Assembly: GCF_037996645.1 (NCBI RefSeq) | Contig: NZ_JBBMXV010000004.1 | Location: 85,683-149,682 of the forward strand | Direction of reading: 5' to 3' | DNA length: 64,000 nucleotides | Source of the DNA: Halalkalicoccus tibetensis | GTDB taxonomy: Archaea; Halobacteriota; Halobacteria; Halobacteriales; Halalkalicoccaceae | Shown: positions 28,030 to 36,509 of the stretch, piece by piece | Layout: each line of letters starts with the position of its first letter | How positions within the stretch are numbered: the first letter of the stretch is position 1 | Program-made: the position numbers and the translations under genes | The notes under the pieces: model-generated | What the model was told of the DNA's origin: nothing | Seen by the model: the letters and a program-made list of their open reading frames with translations, nothing else | Databases searched by the model: none

Positions 28030-28138
28030 GGATACAGTATTTCCCTGGCTTCTGCGCAAGACCTACGATGCTCCAATTGCTCCTTCCTGAGCCGGATCCA
28101 CAGATAGTGTAATAACAAGCACCAGTGATCTACCAGTG
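28030..28138. other. Left flank of AT-rich island, no gene seen
   Basis: The base composition falls sharply right behind the subunit III stop. ACCAGTG occurs twice (around 28121 and 28131). The forward frame ending CCAATTGCTCCTTCCTGA has no start of its own. I find no gene here; the stretch is best read as debris from an insertion. Confidence 0.5.
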
Positions 28139-28629
28139 CTACTCCCGTATTAGCTCATTTAGACCATTCAAATTCAAAAGGAGGTTAATTAACAAAAGGC
28201 ACTTTTCGGCGATTTCTTCTGCACGGAGAGTCCCAGATGTCGTATCAAATATCTTATTTAATAGATCATTGTTCTCAACAAGAATAAGATTGTATCTAGT
28301 AACATCTGAAACCTCGTTGGCATCCACATCATAGAATTCTGCGATAGTCTCTGATTCTATACGTATATCTGTGCCCGAACCAGAAAATTCAGAATTAAAC
28401 GCCTGCAGGTGAGCGTTGGATACTAGTAACCCGTATTTAGACTGGGAATCTGCTGTTGAGACGTTTACCATTTCTGTAGAGCCGCCTGCTATGTCAACGG
28501 CTATTTCATCCTCCCACTCACTTGCGTATTCTCAATAACCGTTGATTCTCCCTTATCAACGACGCTATCAAAATCACAATTCCGAATTGTGATATTCCTG
28601 CAATTCTCTCCAATCCGCATAAGTTGCAT
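28139..28629 (-). pseudogene. Broken AT-rich gene with beta-helix-like repeats
   Basis: Two reverse-strand frames join into one protein-like product. The upstream part (ATG 28629 to TAG 28501) reads MQLMRIGENCRNITIRNCDF, then DSVVDKGESTVIENTQVSG. Near 28520-28535 the meaning moves to another frame: SEWEDEIAVDIAGGSTEM, then from 28471 MVNVSTADSQSKYGLLVSNA, and on to NELIRE at 28139. Lines of about 20 residues with alternating Val/Ile and Asn/Ser (NITIRNCDF, GLLVSNAHL, DIRIESETI) look like turns of a right-handed parallel beta-helix. A TATA (CATATATAG, about 28672-28680) lies upstream. Codon use is AT-rich, unlike all neighbours, so recent acquisition and decay are likely. The part 28139-28471 alone is a 110-aa ORF. 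Confidence 0.5.
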
Positions 28630-28908
28630 GTCTTACTATTCACGCGTGCATTAGTGTTTGGGAATTTTACATCTATATATGCGAAGAATGTTCGAACGAA
28701 TCAATACATAATTTCCGAGCCGGATTGGGATTATCACCTGAGGTAACTTGGAATTTCGCGTGAGCAGCTTTTCTGGTTGTTTACTTTCGGCTGTTGAACA
28801 TGTAAACCTCCGTGACCAACTACAAGCCCTTGACTTGCTGTGTCCTGGCCTTGCCCGCAATCTCTGATATTATTATTGAAACTTTTGGCCAGTACTACCG
28901 ACCACCAA
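28630..28908. other. Right flank of AT-rich island, no intact gene
   Basis: About 280 bases of AT-rich sequence hold the probable promoter of the broken gene (CATATATAG on the reverse strand, about 28672-28680) and nothing else convincing. A 69-codon reverse frame (28651-28860) is Arg/Lys/Ser-rich and looks random. A forward frame ending QALDLLCPGLARNL-stop at 28866 could be the tail of a lost transposase, but I cannot name it. Confidence 0.5.
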
Positions 28909-29193
28909 TCACTCGATCGTTAGTTCGCCGCCCGCGCCGTCGCCCCCTTCCTGTCCCTCGTCCCACTCGAGCTCAAACTCGACGCTGAGCTCGGTCCCGT
29001 CGCTCTCCTGCTCGCGCTCGGCCTTGATCTCGAACGTCGGGCGCTCGGGGACGTCCATCTCGACGGACTCCCCGCCGGCGCTGAGCGAGAGCCGGCCATC
29101 CCCGTCGAGCTTGTCGGCGACCGTCCGGAGGTACTGTGCGATCTCGCCGCGCGATCGGGACTGTTCGGTCTCGAAGAGCACTTCTTCCGTCAT
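28909..29193 (-). CDS. Amphi-Trp domain protein (94 aa)
   Basis: Small acidic protein of the amphi-Trp domain family (TIGR04354): MTEEVLFETEQSRSRGEIAQ, YLRTVADKLDGDGRLSLSAG, then a beta-rich part with VEFELEWDEGQEG near the end, including the single Trp. Such proteins are frequent in haloarchaea and of unknown function. A TATA-like ATTAAAT lies about 30 bases upstream. It is placed between coxB and the AT-rich island. Confidence 0.82.
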   Translation of the reverse strand: MTEEVLFETEQSRSRGEIAQYLRTVADKLDGDGRLSLSAGGESVEMDVPERPTFEIKAEREQESDGTELSVEFELEWDEGQEGGDGAGGELTIE

Positions 29194-29297
29194 GGCTCGA
29201 TCTACGCGCTCCCGGGTATTAAATCACGATACGAACGAGCCGTCGCCGTCGTCAGCCACAAGTCGAATGCAGCGATGAAGAAAACCGGACCGGCGGG

Positions 29298-30197
29298 TTA
29301 CTCGCCGTCCTCGCCAGCGTCGTCTTCCGCGTCGTCAGCGTCCTCGGTGTCTTCAGCCTCCTCCTCTTCCTCCTCGGCCTCATCGTCGGTCATCTCCTCT
29401 TCTTCTGCGTCCTCGGCGTCCTCAGCGGCTTCCTCCTCTTCAGCCTCTTCGTCCATCTCCTCCTCCTCGGCCTCCTCGTCATCGCCGTTGGCCTGCTGCT
29501 CGGTCACCCAGTCCTCGTACTCGTCCTCACCCACCGCGTCGAGAGTGAAGTACATGTTCGAGTGGCCCACGCCACAGTACTTCGAACAGTAGCCCTGGTA
29601 CTCGCCCTCGTCGTAGACCTCGGTCTTCACCGTGTTGGTCTCGCCGGGGTTCGCGTCCTGTTTCAGCCCGAGATCAGGCACGTGAAAGCCGTGTATGTAG
29701 GAGTTCTGCTCCGCGTCCGCAGTTACGTTGAAGTAGACCTCCGTGTCGGTCGGGATCACCGCCTCACCAGTCGACTCGATCCCCTCGTCCTCGTAGATGA
29801 AGTCCCAGCCGTAGTTGTACGCGACGACATCGATCTCGACGTCGTCCTCGCCGGGGACGTCGTCGTGTTGGTGCGTGATGAACGGGTCGGCCATTACCTG
29901 ATAGGAGGCCAGCCCGACGAACAGCAGCACGATCGCGGTCGCGACCGTCCAGGTGATCTCCAGACGGCGGTTCTCCTGGGTCGGTCGGGGTTCGTCGTTG
30001 TTCCGGAACTTGATGACCGCGTAGAGCAGGATCACCTGTACCAGCAGCGTGATCGGGATCGCGGCGTACAGCAGGACGTTGTTGAGGTCGCCGATGAGCT
30101 GATCGTTGATCGAGCTTTGGGCCGCGACGGGCTCCGCCGCGATCAAAAACAGCCCCGCGAGGAGCAGTCCCACGAGCGTGGACCGGGTCCGTTTCAT
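29298..30197 (-). CDS. coxB: Haem-copper oxidase subunit II with CuA site and long acidic tail
   Basis: Receives electrons from the soluble donor through CuA; anchored with the cupredoxin domain outside. The 299-aa protein has a signal peptide (1-26, cleavage likely after VAAQ), helices at about 41-63 and 83-102, and the CuA domain from about 115. CuA ligands are His169 (IHGFHVP), Cys204, Cys208, His212 and Met215 (CSKYCGVGHSNM). Residues 239-299 are almost only Glu, Asp and Ala, an unusually long low-complexity acidic tail. A TATA (CATTTATGC) lies about 25 bases before the start, so the mRNA is probably leaderless. Confidence 0.96.
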   Translation of the reverse strand: MKRTRSTLVGLLLAGLFLIAAEPVAAQSSINDQLIGDLNNVLLYAAIPITLLVQVILLYAVIKFRNNDEPRPTQENRRLEITWTVATAIVLLFVGLASYQVMADPFITHQHDDVPGEDDVEIDVVAYNYGWDFIYEDEGIESTGEAVIPTDTEVYFNVTADAEQNSYIHGFHVPDLGLKQDANPGETNTVKTEVYDEGEYQGYCSKYCGVGHSNMYFTLDAVGEDEYEDWVTEQQANGDDEEAEEEEMDEEAEEEEAAEDAEDAEEEEMTDDEAEEEEEEAEDTEDADDAEDDAGEDGE

Positions 30198-30298
30198 ACC
30201 GCGTTACTTTGCGAGGGCGGGCATAAATGTGTGCGTTTTCGGCCGGCGGCGGGCACATCGCGGAATCTAAGTAGGCCCGCTCCAAGGGCTAGACAGAC

Positions 30299-31711
30299 GT
30301 GTCTACCGAACGGATCGGCGACCGGCAACGGTCGCGCTTCCTCGCGGTACTTGCCACGACCGCAATAGGAGCCTATCTGCTCGTGATCGCGGGCGCGACG
30401 ACCGCGCTCACAGACGCGACGGCTGCCTGTTCGACCTGGCCCGCCTGCGGCGGGGGCTACCCGTTCGAGGGGACCGCGGTGACGATCGCTTGGACCCACC
30501 GCCTGCTCGCGCTGGTGGTCGGCGCCGGCGTCCTCTACAGCGCCGTCGTCGCCTGGCGAACGGAGCCGACGCGAGTCCGGGCGGCGCTTTCCGTCCCAGC
30601 GCTCCTCTATCCCGTCCAGATCGGGATCGGCGCGGTCGTCGCCACGACCGGCGCGCCCGCGACCCTCTCGGCGGTCCACCTGCTGCTCGGAACCGTCATC
30701 TTCGGCGGCCTGCTCGTCGGGCTGGCCTGGTCGCTCGAACGGCGGTTCCCGACCCGCGAGCGCGACGAGCCGCTCACGAAGTCGCCCGAACCGGCACCCG
30801 AGGCCGACGCCGCGTTCGGGCCCGAACCCGGCCCGCGACCCGCGGGGATCCGGGCCACCCTGGGAGCGTACTTCAGCCTGATGAAGCCCCGGCTGATGTG
30901 GCTGCTCTGTCTCGTCGCGGCGGCGGCGATGGCGCTCGCCGTCGGCCCCGCACTCACCGTCGACACCATCGTCGCAACCCTCCTCGGGGGCGTGCTCGCG
31001 ATCGGCGCGAGCGGCACCTTCAACCACGTGCTCGAGCGCGACATCGACCGGCGCATGAAACGTACCGCCGACCGCCCGCTCGCGACCGAGATCGTCCCCG
31101 TCCGTAACGCGCTGGCGTTCGGCGTGCTGCTGGGGCTGGCATCGCTCGCGACCTTCTACGTGTTCGTCAACGCGCTGGCGGCGCTGTTGGGGCTGACGGC
31201 GATCGTCTTCTACAGCGTGATCTACACGCTCGTCCTGAAACCCAACACCGTTCAGAACACCGTCATCGGCGGGGCGGCGGGCGCGCTACCCGCGCTGATC
31301 GGCTGGGCCGCCGCGACCGGCGAGATCGGCCTGCCGGCGCTCGTGCTCGCGGGCGTGATCTTCTGTTGGACGCCCGCGCACTTCTACAACCTCGCGCTCG
31401 CGTACAAGGACGACTACGAACGCGGCGGCTTCCCGATGATGCCCGTGGTCCGTGGCGAGCGCACCACCCGGAAACACATCGTCTACTATCTGGGCGCGAC
31501 CCTGATCGGCGCGAGCCTGCTCGCGGCGGTCGATACGCTCGGCTGGCTGTTCGCGGCGACCAGCGTGGTCTTCGGCGCGGTCTTCCTCTATGAGGTGATG
31601 CGTCTTCACCGCGAACAGAGCCGCGGGGCCGCGATGCGCTCGTTCCACGCCTCGAACGCCTACCTCGGTACGCTGCTGCTGGCGATCATCGTCGACGCGC
31701 TCGTCCTATGA
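30299..31711 (+). CDS. ctaB: CtaA-like/CtaB fusion: haem A synthase-like domain plus haem O synthase
   Basis: Makes the haem cofactor of the oxidase in the membrane. GTG start at 30299 with a TATA-like CTAAGTAG about 30 bases upstream. Residues 1 to about 155 form a half-size COX15/CtaA-like domain (ACSTWPACGGGYPFEG, AWTHRLLALVV, AVHLLLGT with haem-ligand-type His). After an acidic linker (about 155-180) the UbiA prenyltransferase domain starts: YFSLMKPRLMWLLCLVA, the Asp motif NHVLERDIDRRMKRTADRPL, and YKDDYERGGFPMMPVVRG. It therefore farnesylates haem B to haem O; whether the short CtaA domain completes haem A is open. ATGA overlap with the next gene. Confidence 0.93.
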   Translation: MSTERIGDRQRSRFLAVLATTAIGAYLLVIAGATTALTDATAACSTWPACGGGYPFEGTAVTIAWTHRLLALVVGAGVLYSAVVAWRTEPTRVRAALSVPALLYPVQIGIGAVVATTGAPATLSAVHLLLGTVIFGGLLVGLAWSLERRFPTRERDEPLTKSPEPAPEADAAFGPEPGPRPAGIRATLGAYFSLMKPRLMWLLCLVAAAAMALAVGPALTVDTIVATLLGGVLAIGASGTFNHVLERDIDRRMKRTADRPLATEIVPVRNALAFGVLLGLASLATFYVFVNALAALLGLTAIVFYSVIYTLVLKPNTVQNTVIGGAAGALPALIGWAAATGEIGLPALVLAGVIFCWTPAHFYNLALAYKDDYERGGFPMMPVVRGERTTRKHIVYYLGATLIGASLLAAVDTLGWLFAATSVVFGAVFLYEVMRLHREQSRGAAMRSFHASNAYLGTLLLAIIVDALVL

Positions 31712-32469
31712 CCGACACCGAGACCCTCGACCTGTTCGACCCGCTTCCCGAGCGCTTTCGCCCCCGGACCACGACCCTCGTCTACGGCGGGCTGCTGGTC
31801 AACACTGAGGTCCTGCTCGTGCTCGTCTACTTCGCCGTCTCGGACGTCCAGGTCAACGACCTCTTCGGGGTCGTCTACCCGTTCATCTGGATCAACGTCG
31901 GGCTCTGGGCGATCGTCCGGACCGACCCCGTCGCCCGCACGCGCAGACACCGCTACGTCGCCGGCACGGTCGCCGTGGGCTACCTGTTGGCGCTGTTCGT
32001 GCTCGGCGGGATGGCCTGGACCGCCCACCCCGAGATCGCGCGGGGCTTCGACGTCTCGATGCTCCTGCCCGGGCTCGGGCCCGTCGTCGCCTACAACGGC
32101 GAGTTCGTCCGGTTCACCCTGATCCCGTTTCTCGTGATCGGCTACGCCGCGCTGACCTATCTCGTCTACGCGACCCTGTTGGACGCCGCGGGCTCGGCGA
32201 TCGGCGGCGTGCTCGGGCTGTTCTCCTGTCTCTCCTGTGTCTGGCCGTTGATCGCGCCGGTCTTCATCGGCGTGTTCGGCAGCGCGGGGGCCGCGGCCGC
32301 CGCGAGCCTCCAGTCGTACGTCACGGGCACCGTCGTCTTCGTCGGCACGGTCGCGCTGCTGTACTGGCGGCCGTTCAAGCGCGAGCGCGACGAGAGCGGG
32401 GACGGTGAGGAGGGGATGAGCGATCGCGAGCGGCGGTGGCGCCGGAAACGTGAGGAGCGCAGTCAGTGA
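31708..32469 (+). CDS. Six-helix membrane protein with SCLSC motif, coupled to ctaB
   Basis: 253 residues, six hydrophobic helices, a polar charged C-terminus. Helix 5 contains GLFSCLSCVWPLIAPVFIG, a Cys-x2-Cys-x2-Pro arrangement suitable for thiol-disulfide exchange or copper handling in the membrane. The start overlaps the ctaB stop (ATGA), so its expression is tied to haem O synthesis. I recall it as a haloarchaeal family without known function (DUF7546-like, uncertain). A role in oxidase metallation or assembly is inference from motif and context. Confidence 0.75.
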   Translation: MTDTETLDLFDPLPERFRPRTTTLVYGGLLVNTEVLLVLVYFAVSDVQVNDLFGVVYPFIWINVGLWAIVRTDPVARTRRHRYVAGTVAVGYLLALFVLGGMAWTAHPEIARGFDVSMLLPGLGPVVAYNGEFVRFTLIPFLVIGYAALTYLVYATLLDAAGSAIGGVLGLFSCLSCVWPLIAPVFIGVFGSAGAAAAASLQSYVTGTVVFVGTVALLYWRPFKRERDESGDGEEGMSDRERRWRRKREERSQ

Positions 32470-32470
32470 C

Positions 32471-33484
32471 TCAGTGGCCGTACCGCTGGTCGGCCTCCTC
32501 GTAGCGCGCGTCGTCGATCCGTTCGCGCTGCTCGCGCGAGAGGTCGACCTCGACCGCGCCGACGTTCTCCTCGAGTTGGTCGGTCGTGCGCGCGCCGACG
32601 ATCGGCGTACACGAGAACGCCTCCTGGTCCATCAGCCATCGCAGCGAGACCTGTGCGGGCGTCGCGCCCTCCTCGTCGGCGACCGTGCGGATCTCCTCTA
32701 AGACCTGCCAGCCCCGATCGGAGACGTAGTAGTCCTCGAAGCGGTCGTCCAGATCCGCCCGCGAGCCCTCGGGGCCGACGACCTCCTCGCCCTCGCGCTC
32801 GTACTTGCCGGTGAGGAAGCCGCCCGCGAGCGGCGAGTACGGACAGACCGCGAGCTCCTGGTCGGCACAGACGTCGAGGTAGTCCGCGACGTCGTCGCGA
32901 TACGCCGCGTGAAAGAGCGGCTGGGTGACCTCGAAGCGTTCGTACCCCTCTACCTCAGACTTCCAGAGGGCCTTCGTCAGCTGCCAGGCGGCCATCGTCG
33001 AGGCGCCGAGGTAGTTGACCTTCCCCTTGTCGACGAGCGTATCGAGGGTGTCGAGCGTCTCCTCGATGGGCGTGTCCTCGTCGAAGCGGTGGATGTAGTA
33101 GAGGTCGAGGTAGTCCGTTCCCAGCCTGTCGAGCGTGCCCTCGACCTGCGCGCGGATGTGCTTTCGACCCAGCCCGGAGTCGTTCGGGCCGGGCTCGCCC
33201 CAGCCGTCGAAGGGGAAGTAGACCTTCGAGGCGAGCACGAAGTCCTCGCGGTCGTGGTCATCGAGCCACTCGCCGATGTACTCCTCGCTGGTCCCGTGGG
33301 GGGTGCCGTAGACGTTCGCGGTGTCGATGAAGTTGATCCCGTTCTCCCACGCCGCGTCCAGCAGCTCGTGGGCTTCGTCCCTGCTGGTCTCGACGGTGCC
33401 GTTGCTCTCCTTGCCGAAGCGCCACGTCCCGAAACAGAGTTCCGAGACCTGCGTGCCGGTCGAACCGAGGCTGTGGTACTCCAT
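32471..33484 (-). CDS. Aldo/keto reductase
   Basis: NADPH-dependent oxidoreductase of the AKR superfamily, related to the Kv-beta/YajO-type group; 337 residues from the ATG at 33484. The catalytic tetrad is visible: Asp and Tyr in FIDTANVYG, Lys in FVLASKVYFP, His in YLDLYYIHRFDED. The cofactor region near the C-terminus reads CTPIVGARTTDQLEENVGAV. The stop lies two bases from the end of the convergent membrane-protein gene. The frame is open far upstream but that part is antisense to the next genes. Substrate unknown. Confidence 0.92.
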   Translation of the reverse strand: MEYHSLGSTGTQVSELCFGTWRFGKESNGTVETSRDEAHELLDAAWENGINFIDTANVYGTPHGTSEEYIGEWLDDHDREDFVLASKVYFPFDGWGEPGPNDSGLGRKHIRAQVEGTLDRLGTDYLDLYYIHRFDEDTPIEETLDTLDTLVDKGKVNYLGASTMAAWQLTKALWKSEVEGYERFEVTQPLFHAAYRDDVADYLDVCADQELAVCPYSPLAGGFLTGKYEREGEEVVGPEGSRADLDDRFEDYYVSDRGWQVLEEIRTVADEEGATPAQVSLRWLMDQEAFSCTPIVGARTTDQLEENVGAVEVDLSREQRERIDDARYEEADQRYGH

Positions 33485-33607
33485 GGGCCTGCTGGAACCT
33501 CCACCGACTAAACGCTCCCCCTCCCGGCCATTCCTTCGGGCTGCGGGTCGCGGGCCATCGCTCGGCGTAACGGGAACCGTTTTGATCCCCGTTTCTGTAG
33601 CCGGCGT

Positions 33608-34633
33608 ATGCCCATCCGAATCGGCGCGATCGGCCTCGGCGCGCTCGGGACGATCTCGACGCGGATCCTCGACGAGCGCGAGGACGTCCGAGTCGTCGCC
33701 GGGGTCGACACCGACCCCGACGCCAGAAGCGCGTTCGAGGCCGACTACGACGCCGCGAGCTACGACGACACCGAGTCGCTGCTCGCGAGCGAGGAGCTCG
33801 ACGCCGTCTCGATCGTCACCCCGCATACGCTCCACGCACGTCAGATCCGCGCCTGCCTCGAGGCCGGCGTCTCGGTCCACGTCGAGAAGCCGATGGTGAC
33901 CGACCTCGAGGAGGCGGTCGCGCTCACCGACCTCGCCGCCGAGCGCGAGCCGGTCCTCCAGGTCGGCTACCAGCGACACTTCCACCCCCGCTTTCGCGAG
34001 CTCAAGCGGATCGTCGACGACGGGCGGATCGGGACACCGCACATGATCGCCTGCCACCTCGAACAGGCCTGGCTCGACGCGGTCGGCGGCAGCTGGCGTA
34101 CCGACCCCGAGCTCTCGGGCGGCGGCCAGCTCTACGACTCGGGCTCGCACCTGCTCGACGCGCTGCTGTGGGTCACCGGCTCGCGGCCCGTCTCGGTCGC
34201 GGCGACGACCGACCCGCGGGGCGAGCGCGTCGACGTCAACGGCGCGCTGGCGGCGACCCTCGAACGCGACGGGAGCCCGATCACCGCGAGCATCGGCGTC
34301 ACCGGCGAGGGATCGACGGGCCCCGATACGGGCGAGGGGCTCTCGGTCTGGGGAACCGAGGGCGCCGTCGAGTACGACGGCGATCGGGTCCGGGTGCGGG
34401 AGGGAGGCGTTGACTACGAGGCGGGGATCGAGGACCCCTCCTTCGAGACGCTCACCCGGCGGAAGCTCGCGAGCTTCCTGCGTGCGGTCCGCGGCGATGA
34501 GCCGCCGGCGGTGGGCCCGGAGGTCGGACTGCGGGTCACGGCGCTGACGGAGGCGGCCTACGAGGCCGCGGAGACGGGCCGGACCGTCGACGTCGAGGAG
34601 CGGATCGCGGCCGCCCGGGATCGAACCCCTTAG
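33608..34633 (+). CDS. Gfo/Idh/MocA-family oxidoreductase
   Basis: NAD(P)-dependent sugar or cyclitol dehydrogenase-like protein, 341 residues. The Rossmann fold starts with IRIGAIGLGALGTIS (GxGxxG at 9-14), followed by VAGVDTDPDARS, SIVTPHTLHARQ and the family hallmark HVEKPMVTD. The catalytic-domain segment GGGQLYDSGSHLLDALLWVT carries Asp and His at the usual place. Head-to-head with the aldo/keto reductase, so both may be controlled from the shared 123-base spacer. The pair sits inside what looks like an oxidase accessory operon. Confidence 0.9.
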   Translation: MPIRIGAIGLGALGTISTRILDEREDVRVVAGVDTDPDARSAFEADYDAASYDDTESLLASEELDAVSIVTPHTLHARQIRACLEAGVSVHVEKPMVTDLEEAVALTDLAAEREPVLQVGYQRHFHPRFRELKRIVDDGRIGTPHMIACHLEQAWLDAVGGSWRTDPELSGGGQLYDSGSHLLDALLWVTGSRPVSVAATTDPRGERVDVNGALAATLERDGSPITASIGVTGEGSTGPDTGEGLSVWGTEGAVEYDGDRVRVREGGVDYEAGIEDPSFETLTRRKLASFLRAVRGDEPPAVGPEVGLRVTALTEAAYEAAETGRTVDVEERIAAARDRTP

Positions 34634-34657
34634 GGCCGTCTCGGCGTTTCCCCCGGT

Positions 34658-35569
34658 ATGGAGCCCGTACTCGTCGCCGAGGACGTCCACCGGAGCTACG
34701 GCGACACGACCGCCCTCGACGGCCTCTCGCTGTCGGTCGCGGCGGGCGAGGTGTTCGCGCTCATCGGCCCCAACGGCGCGGGTAAGACGACGCTCGTGCG
34801 CGCGCTGACCGGCACCACGACGCCCGATTCGGGGCGCGTCTCGGCGCTCGGGTCCGCGCCCGACGACGTCGACAGGAACCGGATCGCGCTGCTGCCCCAG
34901 GCGTTCTCGCCGCCCGAACGACTCACCGGCCGGGAGCTGCTCGACTATTACGCCGGCCTCTACGACGACCCCCGACCCGTCGACGAGGTGCTCGCGGAGG
35001 TGGGGATGGCCGGCGACGCCGACTCGTGGTACGAGACGCTCTCGGGGGGACAACAGCGCCGGATCTGCGTGGGGACGGCGCTGGTCAACGACCCGGACGT
35101 GCTCTTCCTCGACGAACCCACGACGGGGATCGACCCCGCGGGCCGCCGGGACCTCTGGGCGCTGATCGCCGACCTCGCCGCGGGCGGCACCACCGTCTTC
35201 CTCACCACCCACGACATGGCGGAGGCCGAGGAGCTCGGCGACCGGGTCGGCCTGCTCGCGGCCGGCCGGCTCGTCGAGGTCGGCTCCCCCGGGGCCCTCG
35301 TTGCCGACCACGGAGGAGAGAGTCGCCTCGTGGTCGAGACCGACGCCGGTGCCGACGCGATGGCCGGAAGAGACTACCGCGTCTCGGAATCCGGCCGGGG
35401 ACTGACGATCCACGGGATCGACCCCGAGGGGATCGGCGGGGCGGTCGCCGCGCTCGAGGACGCGGGCATCGAGTACGAGTCGCTGACCTGGAGCCAGCCC
35501 TCCCTGGAGGACGTCTACCTCGAACTGGCCGGCGACCGCGCCGAGGATGCCCTCGGAGGTGGCCGATGA
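34658..35569 (+). CDS. ABC transporter ATP-binding protein (ABC-2 type)
   Basis: 303-aa ATPase. Walker A GPNGAGKTT (37-45), Q-loop ALLPQAFSPPERLT, signature LSGGQQRRICVG, Walker B VLFLDEPTTGIDP, H-loop LTTHDMAEAEELG. The C-terminal domain of about 80 residues is of the kind seen in drug, copper (NosF) and haem-related ABC-2 exporters. The permease start overlaps its stop (ATGA). In other haloarchaea a comparable pair follows ctaB, to my recollection, so it may export something needed for oxidase assembly; this is inference. Confidence 0.92.
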   Translation: MEPVLVAEDVHRSYGDTTALDGLSLSVAAGEVFALIGPNGAGKTTLVRALTGTTTPDSGRVSALGSAPDDVDRNRIALLPQAFSPPERLTGRELLDYYAGLYDDPRPVDEVLAEVGMAGDADSWYETLSGGQQRRICVGTALVNDPDVLFLDEPTTGIDPAGRRDLWALIADLAAGGTTVFLTTHDMAEAEELGDRVGLLAAGRLVEVGSPGALVADHGGESRLVVETDAGADAMAGRDYRVSESGRGLTIHGIDPEGIGGAVAALEDAGIEYESLTWSQPSLEDVYLELAGDRAEDALGGGR

Positions 35570-36312
35570 GCACGCTCGCGCGCACCCGCGCGGAGTTCGT
35601 CGCCGCCTGGAACTCCTTCGTCCGCCGGCGGACCGCCGTCTTCTTCACCTTCTTCTTCCCGGTGATCCTGATCGTCATCTTCGGCGCGCTCGTCACCACC
35701 GATCCGACCGGCGGCGGCCTCTTCACCGAACCGCCCGAGTACTACCTCGCGGGCTATCTCGCGGTCGTCGTCCTGTTCACCCCGCTCTCGCGCGTGGGCA
35801 GCACCGTCGCGCGCCACCGCGAGGGAAACAGGTTCGAGAAGCTGGCGACGACGCCGCTCCGGAGGATCGAATGGCTGCTCGCACACACCCTCGTGAACGC
35901 GATCCTCGTCGGGATCGCGAGCGCGATCCTGCTGGTCGTGCTGTGGCTGCTCACCGATGCGACGTTCGCGCTCTCGCCCGCCCTGGTCCCGTTCGTCCTG
36001 ATCGGTTCGGCGGTCTTCTGCGGGATCGGCGCCCTATTGGGGAGAGTCGCGGACTCCCAGGACGGCGTGATCGCCGCCGCCAACACCATCGCGCTGCCGA
36101 TGCTCTTCCTCGCGGAGACGTTCGTCCCGCCGGAGCTGCTCCCGGGCTGGATGGGACCGGTGATCGACCTGCTTCCCCTGACGTACTTCTCGCGGGGCGT
36201 CCGCGAGGCCACGGTGGCGGGCGGGCCTTGGCTCGCGGATCTGGCGATCCTGTCGGGGCTCGCGATCGCCTTCTTCCTCCTGGGCGCCTACGCGCTCCCC
36301 CGAACGGACTGA
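35566..36312 (+). CDS. ABC-2 type permease
   Basis: 248 residues and six hydrophobic helices, paired with the ATPase before it by an ATGA overlap. Segments include RRRTAVFFTFFFPVILIVIF at the start, the coupling region HREGNRFEKLATTPLRRIEW, and FVPPELLPGWMGPVIDLLPL before the last two helices, typical of ABC-2 permeases. The frame is open upstream inside the ATPase gene, but the similarity begins at the ATG at 35566. The substrate is unknown. Confidence 0.9.
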   Translation: MSTLARTRAEFVAAWNSFVRRRTAVFFTFFFPVILIVIFGALVTTDPTGGGLFTEPPEYYLAGYLAVVVLFTPLSRVGSTVARHREGNRFEKLATTPLRRIEWLLAHTLVNAILVGIASAILLVVLWLLTDATFALSPALVPFVLIGSAVFCGIGALLGRVADSQDGVIAAANTIALPMLFLAETFVPPELLPGWMGPVIDLLPLTYFSRGVREATVAGGPWLADLAILSGLAIAFFLLGAYALPRTD

Positions 36313-36321
36313 CCGCGGGAA

Positions 36322-36331
36322 GACTTATACA
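36322..36331 (+). promoter_or_regulatory. TATA box of the 49-aa gene
   Basis: GACTTATACA, about 26 bases before the ATG at 36353, in an AT-rich 40-base gap. It predicts a leaderless transcript. Confidence 0.5.
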
Positions 36332-36352
36332 TACTCACATTAATTATCGGAT

Positions 36353-36502
36353 ATGTCCGTCGAAGGAGCGAGCGGGAACAAGGGTGGGCGGTACCGGTAC
36401 ACCGAGTACCGTCAGGGATCGGGGACGATCGCGGTGATCCAGGACGTCGAGAGCGACCGCGCGTGGATCCAGTCGACCGTCAGCGTCCCCGCCGATCCCT
36501 GA
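36353..36502 (+). CDS. 49-aa haloarchaeal protein (probably DUF7331)
   Basis: Small soluble protein MSVEGASGNKGGRYRYTEYR, QGSGTIAVIQDVESDRAWIQ, STVSVPADP. The pattern of a glycine-rich start followed by IAVIQDVESDRAWIQS matches a haloarchaeal family of about 50 residues that I recall as DUF7331, usually ending with an ExDRAWIQS segment. It has its own TATA box. It converges with the transporter gene on the other strand. Function unknown. Confidence 0.75.
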   Translation: MSVEGASGNKGGRYRYTEYRQGSGTIAVIQDVESDRAWIQSTVSVPADP

Positions 36503-36509
36503 CGCCGGA

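Noticed and set aside
28651..28860. 69-codon reverse frame in the AT-rich island
   Set aside because: Basic, low-complexity translation with no motif; it overlaps the promoter of the broken gene.
28760..28866. Forward frame ending QALDLLCPGLARNL as transposase remnant
   Set aside because: Too short and without a family motif; kept only as a possibility in the island description.
29275..29592. Ser-rich 105-aa forward frame
   Set aside because: It is the antisense reading of the acidic Glu/Asp codons of the coxB tail.
32471..35413. 980-codon frame as a large fusion with the aldo/keto reductase
   Set aside because: Only the last 337 codons are protein-like; the rest is antisense to the Gfo/Idh/MocA and ABC genes.
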